A stretch of DNA of 64,000 nt from positions 160,671-224,670 of the forward strand of contig NZ_FQZD01000007.1 of NCBI RefSeq assembly GCF_900141835.1. The letters are read 5' to 3'. The notes beneath the pieces are model-generated. The model made no database searches and was not told the DNA's origin. It was given only the letters and a program-made list of their open reading frames with translations. Each line of letters starts with the position of its first letter. Within the stretch, counting starts at the first letter, position 1. Origin of the DNA: Propionispora hippei DSM 15287. GTDB lineage: Bacteria; Bacillota; Negativicutes; Propionisporales; Propionisporaceae. Below, in pieces: positions 25,877-33,615 of this stretch. Made by a program: the position numbers and the translations under genes.

Positions 25877-26671
25877 ATGAACATTGCCTATTTTGTCAGG
25901 AAGCAGGTTACCGTAGAGCGGCTGCTGACAGCGAGCACGGTAATCTTGCTTTTACTGCTGTGGTATACTCTCACCGAGTTAAAGCTTGTTTCCGATATTG
26001 TTGTTCCTTCACCTTATAAAGTGGTTACCAGTTTCCTTGAAATTGCCCGCAGTGGCTATAAAGACAATAGTTTGCTTGTTCACTTGGGTGACAGTCTGGT
26101 GCGTTTAATCACTTCCTTTTTATTGGTGGTGATTACCGCGATTCCCTTGGGGCTGGTTTGCGGCTATAACTCCAAAGCGCGGGCTATTGTCGATCCGCTG
26201 ATTGAGTTCTACCGGCCCTTGCCGCCGCTGGCCTATTATACGCTGCTCGTACTATGGATGGGGATTGAGAACTCCTCGAAAATAGCACTGTTATATCTGG
26301 CGGGTTTTGCCCCGGTCTATCTTTCCTGTGTGGCCGGTGTGCAAAAGATAAAGAAAGACTATATTGACGGGGCCTATACACTTGGCGCAAACAGCAGGCA
26401 GATTTTCTTTCATGTGGTTTTTCCCGCGTGCCTGCCTGATATATTCATCGGCCTGAGAACAGCCATCGGGGTTGCCTATACCACGCTGGTGGCGGCGGAA
26501 ATGGTGGCGGCGGTCACCGGCATAGGCTGGATGGTGCTTGACGCCAGCAAATTTTTGCGCAGCGATATCATTTTTGTCGGAATTTTTATTATGGGCATTA
26601 CCGGTATTCTTTTGGATGGCATGATCCGGACTATTGAGAGCAAGGTCATACCTTGGAAAGGTAAAGAATAA
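25877..26671 (+). CDS. tauC: Taurine/sulfonate ABC transporter permease
   Basis: A 264-residue inner-membrane protein of the TauC/SsuC family with about six hydrophobic helices. The EAA-type cytoplasmic loop DGAYTLGANSRQIFFHVVFPACLPDIFIGLR (about residues 165-195, here only named) contacts the ATPase. AAGGAGG precedes the start. It is 30 bases after tpa and 21 bases before the binding-protein gene, so the four genes form one operon. Confidence 0.85.
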   Translation: MNIAYFVRKQVTVERLLTASTVILLLLLWYTLTELKLVSDIVVPSPYKVVTSFLEIARSGYKDNSLLVHLGDSLVRLITSFLLVVITAIPLGLVCGYNSKARAIVDPLIEFYRPLPPLAYYTLLVLWMGIENSSKIALLYLAGFAPVYLSCVAGVQKIKKDYIDGAYTLGANSRQIFFHVVFPACLPDIFIGLRTAIGVAYTTLVAAEMVAAVTGIGWMVLDASKFLRSDIIFVGIFIMGITGILLDGMIRTIESKVIPWKGKE

Positions 26672-26692
26672 AACAAAAGAGGGGATTTATGT

Positions 26693-27739
26693 ATGAAACA
26701 AAAATTAAAGAGGCTGTTACTGGCCAGCGGGCTTATCCTTGCTTTAGCAGTGCAGTTAACCGGCTGCGGCAAGAGCCCGGAAACTAAAACGGCTGCCACT
26801 GAGGCGGCGAAACCGGAAGTCGTGAATATCGGCTTTCAGGACATTCCTAATGATGAAATTGTTGCTAAAGTGAAGAATTGGTATGAAAGCGAACTGGGTG
26901 TGAAGGTGAATTTCAAAAAGTTTGATTCCGGCCGTGATGTCAATAATGCTTTTGCGTCAAAGAGCATCGATATTGCCCTGGTGGGCACAACGCCTGCAGC
27001 GGTGGGGATAGCCAAAGGTGTTGGCTACGAGGTTTTCTGGATTCATGATATCATTGGCACTGCCGAGTCGCTGGCGGTAAAAAACAGTGCTAACATTAAT
27101 TCTATTAAAGATTTAAAAGGAAAAAAGGTAGCGGTACCGTTTAGTTCGACGGCTCATTACAGTTTGCTTAATGCGTTGAAGCTGGAGGGAGTAAATCCTT
27201 CGGAAGTGAAAATTCTTGATATGCAGCCGCCTGATATCTTTGCTGCCTGGCAGCGGGGAGATATTGACGCCGCTTATGTCTGGAACCCGGTATTGGGTAA
27301 ATTGCTGGCCGATGGAAAAACGCTGACTGACAGTGGCAGGCTGGCCGAAAAAGGCATCGTAACGGCCGATGTGGGTGTGGTAAGCAAAGAATTTGCTCAA
27401 AAGTATCCTGATATTGTGGCCAAATACATCAAAGTACAGCAAAAGGCTCATGACCTGTACCAAAGCAATCCCGATGAGGCTGCCGAAGCCCTGGCTAAGG
27501 GTCTTAATATTGACAAGGCCGATGCCCTGAATCAGACTAAGGAATTAATCTGGCTGTCGGCCAAAGATCAGCTTTCCGATAAGTATTTCGGAACCAGTGC
27601 CAAGAAAGGCGATTTAGCTAAAATCTTAAAAGCAACCGCTGATTTCCTGGTTGAGCAAAAAGCCATTGAAAGTGCGCCGGGACAAGAGACGTTTGATCAG
27701 GGAATTAATGCTACATATATTGAGGGCGCTTTAAAATAG
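26693..27739 (+). CDS. tauA: Taurine/sulfonate ABC transporter binding lipoprotein
   Basis: A 348-residue solute-binding protein. A lipoprotein signal (basic MKQKLKR, hydrophobic core, lipobox LTGC at about residue 25) is followed by a two-lobed NMT1/TauA-type domain: VNIGFQDIPNDEIVAKVKNW, DIALVGTTPAAVGIAKG, AVPFSSTAHYSLLNALK and AAWQRGDIDAAYVWNPV. Sulfonate-, taurine- and nitrate-binding proteins share this layout; taurine is chosen from the adjacent tpa gene. Confidence 0.85.
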   Translation: MKQKLKRLLLASGLILALAVQLTGCGKSPETKTAATEAAKPEVVNIGFQDIPNDEIVAKVKNWYESELGVKVNFKKFDSGRDVNNAFASKSIDIALVGTTPAAVGIAKGVGYEVFWIHDIIGTAESLAVKNSANINSIKDLKGKKVAVPFSSTAHYSLLNALKLEGVNPSEVKILDMQPPDIFAAWQRGDIDAAYVWNPVLGKLLADGKTLTDSGRLAEKGIVTADVGVVSKEFAQKYPDIVAKYIKVQQKAHDLYQSNPDEAAEALAKGLNIDKADALNQTKELIWLSAKDQLSDKYFGTSAKKGDLAKILKATADFLVEQKAIESAPGQETFDQGINATYIEGALK

Positions 27740-27766
27740 GCGGACAAACAGGAGGTTGACGGCAAC

Positions 27767-28585
27767 ATGATGGCTGTAGACGGTCAGGGCAGGCTAGAAA
27801 AAGCTGTAGTAATCGCTTTAAAAGATGTGTCACTAAGCTATAACTCGAATAGGGATGACAATGCGCTGGAACATATTGATCTTACGCTGACGGAGGGCGA
27901 GTTTGTCTGCCTGCTGGGCCCTTCCGGCTGTGGTAAGAGCACTCTCTTGAAAATTATAGCCGGCTTTATATCGCCCACTGCCGGAACGGCCGTCATGGAT
28001 GGTGAACCGATCAATGGAGCCGACTGGCACCGTGGGGTGGTTTTTCAGCAGCCCCCTCTGTATCCCTGGCTCAATGTAATGGAAAACGTCATGTTTGGCC
28101 TGAAAATGAGAAATATCCCGGTCCATGAAAGTCACAGACTGGCAGAGGAGTACATAGATAAGGTGGGACTAAGGGAGTTTCGCCATAGTAAGCCCTATGA
28201 GCTGTCCGGCGGTATGAAGCAGCGTGTTGCCATTGCCAGGTCGTTGGTCAATAAACCCCGCGTACTTTTAATGGATGAGCCCTTTGGCGCTTTGGACGCC
28301 TTAACCCGGGAACAAATGCAGACACTGGTAAGAAATATCTGGTGGGATTCTAAATGCACCATTTTGTTTATTACCCATGATGTGGACGAAGCGCTATCCT
28401 TGGGCACCAGAGTCATCGTCATGTCCAAACGGCCCGGTCGAATCCTCCGGGAGCTTAACACGGAATTTACCTATAAGATTAGCGGCGACAATTCCAATCG
28501 CACCCGGTATTCGGACCAGTTTCTTGAGCTGCGTGAGGAAGTCCTTAATCTAATTAATCGGCAGGAGTTAATGTATCAGGTGTAA
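27767..28585 (+). CDS. tauB: Taurine/sulfonate ABC transporter ATP-binding protein
   Basis: A 272-residue cytoplasmic ATPase of the TauB/SsuB family. Walker A GPSGCGKST is near residue 47, the signature LSGGMKQRVAIARSL near 147, Walker B LLMDEPFGALDALTR follows, and the switch histidine is in FITHDVDEALSL. It carries about 20 extra residues before the ABC domain. AGGAGG lies upstream. It is the last gene of the tpa-tauCAB unit, with a terminator about 75 bases downstream. Confidence 0.88.
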   Translation: MMAVDGQGRLEKAVVIALKDVSLSYNSNRDDNALEHIDLTLTEGEFVCLLGPSGCGKSTLLKIIAGFISPTAGTAVMDGEPINGADWHRGVVFQQPPLYPWLNVMENVMFGLKMRNIPVHESHRLAEEYIDKVGLREFRHSKPYELSGGMKQRVAIARSLVNKPRVLLMDEPFGALDALTREQMQTLVRNIWWDSKCTILFITHDVDEALSLGTRVIVMSKRPGRILRELNTEFTYKISGDNSNRTRYSDQFLELREEVLNLINRQELMYQV

Positions 28586-28660
28586 CTTTTCCAAGGAGAA
28601 AGAGTCCTGCTTTGGTGAAAGCAGCTTTAGGTTTTAAGTGAAAACGCCAAATACATACAA

Positions 28661-28704
28661 TAAAGCGCTTCAGCAGGGAGATGCCGGCTGAAGCGCTTTA
28701 CTTT
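28661..28704 (+). terminator. Terminator of the taurine operon
   Basis: A perfect 14-bp stem, TAAAGCGCTTCAGC (28661-28674) with GCTGAAGCGCTTTA (28687-28700), 75 bases after tauB. The run of T after it is weak, but the stem is strong. Confidence 0.7.
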
Positions 28705-28861
28705 GGGGTGTGCACAGAGTGCGTTAGATCTTAACATATCCCGAATGAGTGATACCAGCTCGTCGCGGGTTGTCGGTAGCCAAGGCGGCGGAGGAATACC
28801 AAAGGAAAGAACGCCGGCTCATGAAAGAAAAACAAAATGTCCGTCCTTGGAAATTGACAGG
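28705..28861. other. Non-coding gap with no recognisable gene
   Basis: Part of the 344-base stretch 28586-28929 between tauB and the convergent acyltransferase gene. Apart from the two terminators at its sides it holds no open frame with a ribosome-binding site, and I recognise nothing in it. Confidence 0.5.
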
Positions 28862-28907
28862 AAAATCAAGACGCCTTAGCTTGGCTGTACCGGCCTAAGG
28901 CGCCTTG
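28862..28907 (-). terminator. Terminator of the acyltransferase gene
   Basis: On the minus strand AAGGCGCCTTAG pairs with CTAAGGCGTCTT (11 of 12), followed by GATTTTCC. It lies 23 bases after the acyltransferase stop at 28930. Confidence 0.7.
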
Positions 28908-28929
28908 CTGTTTGAGTTTTATAGGTGTT

Positions 28930-30084
28930 TTAAGAGTGAAGTGGCAAAGACTTTTTACTTTTTCCCAATGATAAAACCGGTTGAATGATGTATTCCGCCA
29001 ACAGGAAACATAAAAGCAATGTGACGATGGAAACGCCGGTATATTTCAGCCAAATATTAATGTCCAGTTTTTGGACCAGACAGCCGATGGGAATAACGAC
29101 ACATTGGTGAATAAAATAGATAATATAGGAGTTGGCGGCAAGCCGGCGCCATAGGTAAGCGCTGCTGTCAAAGAAGTTTTGGAATACGGCGATCAGGCCA
29201 AAGGTTGCTGTCATGGCGAAGGTGGCATGAGTGAGGGCATGACCAATCTTAAATGGCAGGGGGACTTCGGGCATGAGCGTAAAGGTTACGCGGTACAGCA
29301 AAAATACGATCAGCATAATGACGGCACTGGCGCTCCAGGGGATAAGGCGGGGACTGTAACCGCCGGGAGTGAACCAGGACTGTTTCCAGGCATATACGCC
29401 CAGGCTGAAATAGCAAAGATGGAGCAGGAGCCTGACCGGTTGGATCATAAAAATATATTTTACATGCAGCCAGGTATCATTCCAAAAAAATAAGTTGGCA
29501 CTGAAGAAGCAGGCGGCGGTAAGCAAGGCGAAAAAGGGAAAGAACCAGACTGGCGGCATACGCTTTTGCCGCGGCGTGCTCAGGTAAGACGGCTTAGCCA
29601 GATGAAAAGCGGTGAGCAGCAGAAAAAACAGGGTCAGGATGCCAAGAAACCAGAAGTGCCCCTGCTGATAAAAGGGGCCCCAGAAGCCGTTACGCCAGAA
29701 ATCGAAAAAGTTGGGTGGGACCGGCATACGGCTGAAAAAGGTGCTGTAAGCTATCAAGGGAGCAATGAACAAGACTCCGCCGACCCAGGGAATGACGATG
29801 CGCCGCAGTTTGTCCTGCCAGAAGGCGCCAAGTCCTTTTTTGACCAGCACCATAGGCGCGAAATAACCAGCCGCTAAGAACATGATCGGCATAATATAAA
29901 CATCGGTTTCCAGAATAAAGTAATCAAAGAAATTGCTTTTTTGAATGTCGTTTACTGTCCACCATTTGAGGTCCCAGGTGGTATAGCCCATGCCGATGTG
30001 GAAGATAACCATAAGCAGAATGATAAATGCTTTCAGATTATCGAAAAAATATAAACGATTGCGGCTGATTGCTTGCAGTTTCAT
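28930..30084 (-). CDS. Membrane acyltransferase family 3 protein
   Basis: A 384-residue integral membrane protein with about ten hydrophobic segments, of the acyltransferase-3/OpgC-like group that acetylates or acylates surface sugars or lipids. It opens with FFDNLKAFIILLMVIFHIGMGY, in which the catalytic-type histidine follows the first helix. It also has the characteristic DKLRRIVIPW after helix 3 and a GHFWFLGILTLF segment. GGAGG lies before the ATG. It stands alone, so the acyl acceptor cannot be inferred. Confidence 0.85.
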   Translation of the reverse strand: MKLQAISRNRLYFFDNLKAFIILLMVIFHIGMGYTTWDLKWWTVNDIQKSNFFDYFILETDVYIMPIMFLAAGYFAPMVLVKKGLGAFWQDKLRRIVIPWVGGVLFIAPLIAYSTFFSRMPVPPNFFDFWRNGFWGPFYQQGHFWFLGILTLFFLLLTAFHLAKPSYLSTPRQKRMPPVWFFPFFALLTAACFFSANLFFWNDTWLHVKYIFMIQPVRLLLHLCYFSLGVYAWKQSWFTPGGYSPRLIPWSASAVIMLIVFLLYRVTFTLMPEVPLPFKIGHALTHATFAMTATFGLIAVFQNFFDSSAYLWRRLAANSYIIYFIHQCVVIPIGCLVQKLDINIWLKYTGVSIVTLLLCFLLAEYIIQPVLSLGKSKKSLPLHS

Positions 30085-30255
30085 GCTATTCCTCCCCGAG
30101 CAAATTTACTTGTGCTGTATTTCTTCCACAGCTAACGGGCAAACCCCTCTTGAAATTATAAAAATATTCTATTAAATCGAGTTTGTAATAGCTGGTTATA
30201 TCAGGTGATACTTAGTGGACCTTTTATGGTATACTAATGATAATGTCCGACTTCT

Positions 30256-30400
30256 AGTGCTCTGTCTACTCTGAAAACGGGCTTTTGCCCGCAATGCTTT
30301 GTTATTGCCGGCTTACATATGTCCGATGTGGCGCCTCCTCCGCCTTATCTTGCAAAAATTCACGGGGATTCTTTTACACTTTCAAAGTAGACAGACCACT
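30256..30400. repeat. 145-bp element bounded by 21-bp inverted repeats
   Basis: Bases 30256-30276 and 30380-30400 are inverted repeats identical at 19 of 21 positions (core TCTGTCTACT / AGTAGACAGA). The 103 bases between them hold no gene. The TG...CA-type ends and the TAGACAG core recall IS3-family termini, so this may be a transposase-less derivative. It lies just upstream of the DUF1874 gene, in the 353-base gap after the acyltransferase. No clear target duplication is visible. Confidence 0.6.
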
Positions 30401-30437
30401 TGGACCGGTTAGGAGTACAGGTAAGGAGAAATGATCC

Positions 30438-30773
30438 ATGACAAATTGTCAACCGATTGCTATTTTGAATGGCCCTATCGTGACGGCAGACGGGAAGTAT
30501 TCCTGCCGGACGATCAGTTTGCAGGAAGCCATAGATCTGGTGCAAGGTGCGCCGGAGATTGTTTCGGCCGTGGGGCATGAGGCTACGGCCGAGCTATTGA
30601 CTGAATTGTTTAATCGGAAGATTAGTTTTAACCGGATTAATTTTCAGCAAGCAGCGGGGCAGGATGCCCTTGTGTTTAAGCTGAACCGCCGCTCGCCGGA
30701 AGGCGTAGTTCTCACTAAAGCTGAGATTGAAAAAATCGGTTATCAATTTCAACTGTTATCGCGCATTTCTTAG
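30438..30773 (+). CDS. DUF1874 (STIV B116-like) protein, ring-nuclease/AcrIII-1 family homologue
   Basis: A 111-residue soluble protein of the DUF1874 fold. Viral members (AcrIII-1) and host members (Crn2) degrade cyclic tetra-adenylate, the alarm molecule of type III CRISPR. The frame shows AILNGP with Asn11, SAVGHEATAELLTELF with His47, SFNRINF with Arg66, and NRRSPEGVVL with Arg85 and Glu88. As I recall, His47, Arg66, Arg85 and Glu88 are the functional positions of the SIRV1 protein, and here they fall at the same numbers. GGAG precedes the ATG. No CRISPR or cas gene is in the window. The function in this host is inference; many bacterial members are uncharacterised. Confidence 0.75.
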   Translation: MTNCQPIAILNGPIVTADGKYSCRTISLQEAIDLVQGAPEIVSAVGHEATAELLTELFNRKISFNRINFQQAAGQDALVFKLNRRSPEGVVLTKAEIEKIGYQFQLLSRIS

Positions 30774-30878
30774 CACATGGCCGTCGTAAGACGGTCTTTT
30801 TGCCGCCCGTAGCCATTTTACCCTGACGGATTATATTTATATTTCGGGGAAGGATATCCATAAAGGAGGGATTGCCTG

Positions 30879-31106
30879 ATGCGACAACTTGCCGCTATTG
30901 AAATCCTGGCGTTAACCAAAAGTCTGGAAGGCGAAATGCATGCCTTATCCATGGCTAAAACCAGTTTAATGAATATGAAGGATGAGGATTTAATAAGTGT
31001 AACCCAGTCAGGAATTAAGGCAACCGAGATACGAATAGCCAGGCTTCAGGAGTTTATTGCCGAAAATAATATAGTTCCTAATATCCAACGGAATACTATT
31101 CAGTAG
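30879..31106 (+). CDS. Small helical protein linked to spore coat gene
   Basis: A 75-residue, mostly helical soluble protein (LAAIEILALTKSLEGEMHALSMAKTSLM, then a second helix EIRIARLQEFIAENN). AAAGGAGG lies 10 bases before the ATG. It is 11 bases upstream of a CotF-type spore coat gene, and such small partners are common in that setting, so I take it to be a spore-coat-associated protein of the same family. This rests on context and helical layout, not on a recognised motif. Confidence 0.6.
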   Translation: MRQLAAIEILALTKSLEGEMHALSMAKTSLMNMKDEDLISVTQSGIKATEIRIARLQEFIAENNIVPNIQRNTIQ

Positions 31107-31117
31107 AGGTGAATACT

Positions 31118-31432
31118 ATGGCATCATTAATAGGGTCGATATTTTCCGCGGGCGATATGGCATCGGACCAGACGATGGCCTATATGGCGGCGGTAAGCGC
31201 AGCCGGGACGGCCAATGCTTATTTTTCAGCTGCTGTAGTGGCTGTGACCCCGGAGGTCAGGCAGTTATTTAGCGAATTTAGTTCTGAGATGTTAATGGGA
31301 CACGGGCAGCTTCTTAACCTAATGCTGCATAAAGGCTGGATGAATCCTTATGATGAAACCAATCGGCAATTGCAAAGCGTATTAACTCATTCGCTGCAAG
31401 TACTGCCTTCCGAGCATCAGCACAGTATATAA
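31118..31432 (+). CDS. Spore coat protein, CotF domain
   Basis: A 104-residue protein with a coat-F domain, a ferritin-like two-helix module: MASDQTMAYMAAVSAAGTANAYFSAAVVAVTPEVRQLFSEFSSEMLMGHGQLLNLM is the typical pattern (shown here only as landmarks: Asp-Gln near 14, PEVRQLF near 45, GW near 70, followed by NPYDE). I choose ATG 31118 (AGAGGTG upstream) over GTG 31109. Proteins of this type are deposited in the spore coat, so the organism should sporulate. A perfect terminator follows. Confidence 0.8.
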   Translation: MASLIGSIFSAGDMASDQTMAYMAAVSAAGTANAYFSAAVVAVTPEVRQLFSEFSSEMLMGHGQLLNLMLHKGWMNPYDETNRQLQSVLTHSLQVLPSEHQHSI

Positions 31433-31471
31433 CAAACAAAACCTGTCCAGCTTTTGGACAGGTTTTGTTTG
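31433..31471. terminator. Terminator after cotF-like gene
   Basis: A perfect 17-bp stem (31433-31449 with 31455-31471) with a 5-base loop and T/A-rich arms on both sides. It ends the coat-gene pair. Confidence 0.85.
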
Positions 31472-31554
31472 TGGTAGGTATTTATTTCGACAAAATGTGA
31501 CCGGGAATTCTGGGTATAATCAAAGGGAACTTTAATTTTGAATGGAGTGTTGTT

Positions 31555-32133
31555 ATGAAAAAAAACGTTCTTCTAACAGTTCTTTGTTTACTCGCTCTTG
31601 TTATGGGAAACAGCGTATTAGCCCAGGAAGCTCCTGATTCACAGAAAGTATACAATATCGCGATTGTGCCGTACTTTAATTCAACCGAGGAGAAGGCAGG
31701 GTATGTAGAGGAAATCGTTAACGGCAAATATACTGAACAATACTCCAATCAAAATTTTCATCGGGTTCCTTTAGTGGAAGTACAAAAGGCGTTGAATGAA
31801 GCAGGCTATGATGTCTCTAATATGGAACTTCCCGACAAGGATGTCTTAGCGACGGTGGCTAGGCAAACCAATGCCGATTATGTTATTGCTATGGAGATTT
31901 CAGAACTGATTACGACCAGACATCTCAGTTACTTTCAGAATAAAGTGGTAACTAAGACCAAGCTGCGTTATAAATTCTATAATGCCGGGCAGGATAAGGT
32001 TACATCCTTCCAGGTGACCGGGTTGTCCGAAAATAAAGCGGTATTTGGTTATACCGGCTACAAAGATCCGATCACCAAGGCCTTGAACCAGGCGCTGGAT
32101 GATGCCAACCAAAAAGTTATGACCTATTTATAG
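31555..32133 (+). CDS. Secreted protein, TolB/CsgG-N-like, 192 residues
   Basis: An exported protein with a clear signal peptide (MKKNVLLTVLCLLALVMG, cleavage near VLAQEA). The mature part begins YNIAIVPYFNSTEE and continues with KALNEAGYDV, ATVARQTNADYVIAMEISEL and a basic beta region. That order is the pattern of the TolB-N/CsgG-like fold seen in periplasmic lipoproteins of diderms. No lipobox is present. I do not know its partner. It is monocistronic with a terminator downstream. Confidence 0.6.
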   Translation: MKKNVLLTVLCLLALVMGNSVLAQEAPDSQKVYNIAIVPYFNSTEEKAGYVEEIVNGKYTEQYSNQNFHRVPLVEVQKALNEAGYDVSNMELPDKDVLATVARQTNADYVIAMEISELITTRHLSYFQNKVVTKTKLRYKFYNAGQDKVTSFQVTGLSENKAVFGYTGYKDPITKALNQALDDANQKVMTYL

Positions 32134-32180
32134 ACAATGATAATTAAAAGACCTGCTTACGGTCTCGATTAACAGGCAGG

Positions 32181-32222
32181 CATAACAAAACTCTCATCCG
32201 TAGGGATGAGAGTTTTGTTATG
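32181..32222. terminator. Long perfect terminator hairpin
   Basis: A 19-bp perfect stem (32181-32199 with 32204-32222) with a 4-base loop, containing AAAACTCTCATCC and its complement. It separates the secreted-protein gene from the convergent PepSY gene and can act in both directions. Confidence 0.85.
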
Positions 32223-32265
32223 CCGCAGTAAAGCAGCAAGTTATTTGTAATAAACCTATGGAGAG

Positions 32266-33594
32266 TCAGCTTGTGATTTTGTTCTTATACCACATCATGG
32301 CAAACAGCAGCAGTGGCAGGAACAGAGCCAGGGCACCGGCCAGCTCGAAATAACCGCCGTACAGTGATACAGCGAGTCCTCCCAGCGGGAGAAGGCCGAA
32401 TATGGACAGGATAGCCCAGCCGGATTTTACCATGACGGGTACTGTTAAAGGGGGAGCCTGACGATAGACGGTATTGTTCCAACGGGTCAGCCAGACACAG
32501 ATGCCGGAGATAATCATGGCCATGGTGATGAGACTATAAACTGACCAAATGATTTTTGTCGCCAGTAAAGCATGATTGTGAGTGTGTAAATTGACAAACA
32601 CGGCGGTAACCGGTAAATACCAGGGAAGCGGCTTGCGAAAACAGGACGCAGGGCCGCTCTTTTCGCCGGCAGACGCGGCAACAAACAGGGGTTGTCCCAT
32701 AAAGTCATCCGGACCTGCCGCTAGCGGCTTGATATAAAGGGTATATAGATTGCTCTTCGGTTCCGGCATTTTGAGAAAAATGACAGCTTCGTTGTCTAGG
32801 GCCTGACTGGCCGTTTGCAGTGCTGTCCAGGGTGGCACGGTTACCTGGTTTTGACTGTAAGCCGGTAGCTGCTGCGCTGCTTCACTGCGTGCTGCAGTGA
32901 GATAGGAGCTGTAGCCTAAAGAAAATAGGACGATCATCACCCCGCTCAGGCATAATACCAGAGCCCACATCCCGGCTGCCAGCCCTGTGAGTTTATGCCA
33001 GTCGGACCAGAAAATGCGGCGGGAGTGATTCCTGAGCATGCCCGCTGCCAGTTTTCTTAGGGGAGGGGCATAAAGCCAACAGCCTGATAAAAGAGACAGG
33101 CAGCTTAGCAGGCAGAAAAAGCCTAAAAAGAGCATTCCTTCCCTGCCTAACCCTAAACGTACGTGCAACGAGCTGAGTAATTGCAGGCAATCTTGCAGAG
33201 CAGGATATTTTAGTGAGAGGGTGCTTTGATCGGTAAAAGTCTGTGTCTGCACATGATAGGCAAGCTGTACTTCTTTTGCTGTATTAGCTGCTGAGGGATG
33301 TTTTTTATCCTCCAGGTCCTGGAGACGAAAGATAAGATCGCCTTTATCGGCCTTAGCGGAAATGGTTTTGATCGTTTTTTGCGGATAGTCTGCCTGTATG
33401 GTCTGAATGCCTTGTTCCAGCCCCTGCCAAAGGGTGGCATAGCTCAAGGGCTGCGGATTTTCCGGCGGCCGAAGTTGATTCCATTCGTTGATTTCCTCTT
33501 TGAATAAAAGCGGCAGTCCTGTCAGGCAGAGCAGCAGGAATAAGAGGGCGCAAATCAAACTGGTCCAGCGATGGATACGGTAAACATATTTCAT
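32266..33594 (-). CDS. PepSY-associated membrane protein
   Basis: A 442-residue inner-membrane protein of the PepSY-TM family: a helix near residue 15 (RWTSLICALLFLLLCLTGLPLL), a periplasmic PepSY region, two central helices (LFLGFFCLLSCLSLLSGCWLY), a further HKLTGLAAGMWALVLCLSGVMIVL segment and a C-terminal group of helices. Members accompany TonB-dependent receptors and are thought to help reduce or release imported iron or cofactor complexes. It lies 21 bases downstream of the broken TonB receptor gene, so it is read from the same cobalamin-controlled transcript. Its own frame is intact. Confidence 0.85.
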   Translation of the reverse strand: MKYVYRIHRWTSLICALLFLLLCLTGLPLLFKEEINEWNQLRPPENPQPLSYATLWQGLEQGIQTIQADYPQKTIKTISAKADKGDLIFRLQDLEDKKHPSAANTAKEVQLAYHVQTQTFTDQSTLSLKYPALQDCLQLLSSLHVRLGLGREGMLFLGFFCLLSCLSLLSGCWLYAPPLRKLAAGMLRNHSRRIFWSDWHKLTGLAAGMWALVLCLSGVMIVLFSLGYSSYLTAARSEAAQQLPAYSQNQVTVPPWTALQTASQALDNEAVIFLKMPEPKSNLYTLYIKPLAAGPDDFMGQPLFVAASAGEKSGPASCFRKPLPWYLPVTAVFVNLHTHNHALLATKIIWSVYSLITMAMIISGICVWLTRWNNTVYRQAPPLTVPVMVKSGWAILSIFGLLPLGGLAVSLYGGYFELAGALALFLPLLLFAMMWYKNKITS

Positions 33595-33615
33595 AATTTT
33601 ATATCTCCGATGCGG

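Noticed and set aside
30438..32133. A CRISPR array or cas genes near the DUF1874 gene
   Set aside because: No regularly spaced repeats or Cas-like proteins were found anywhere in the window.
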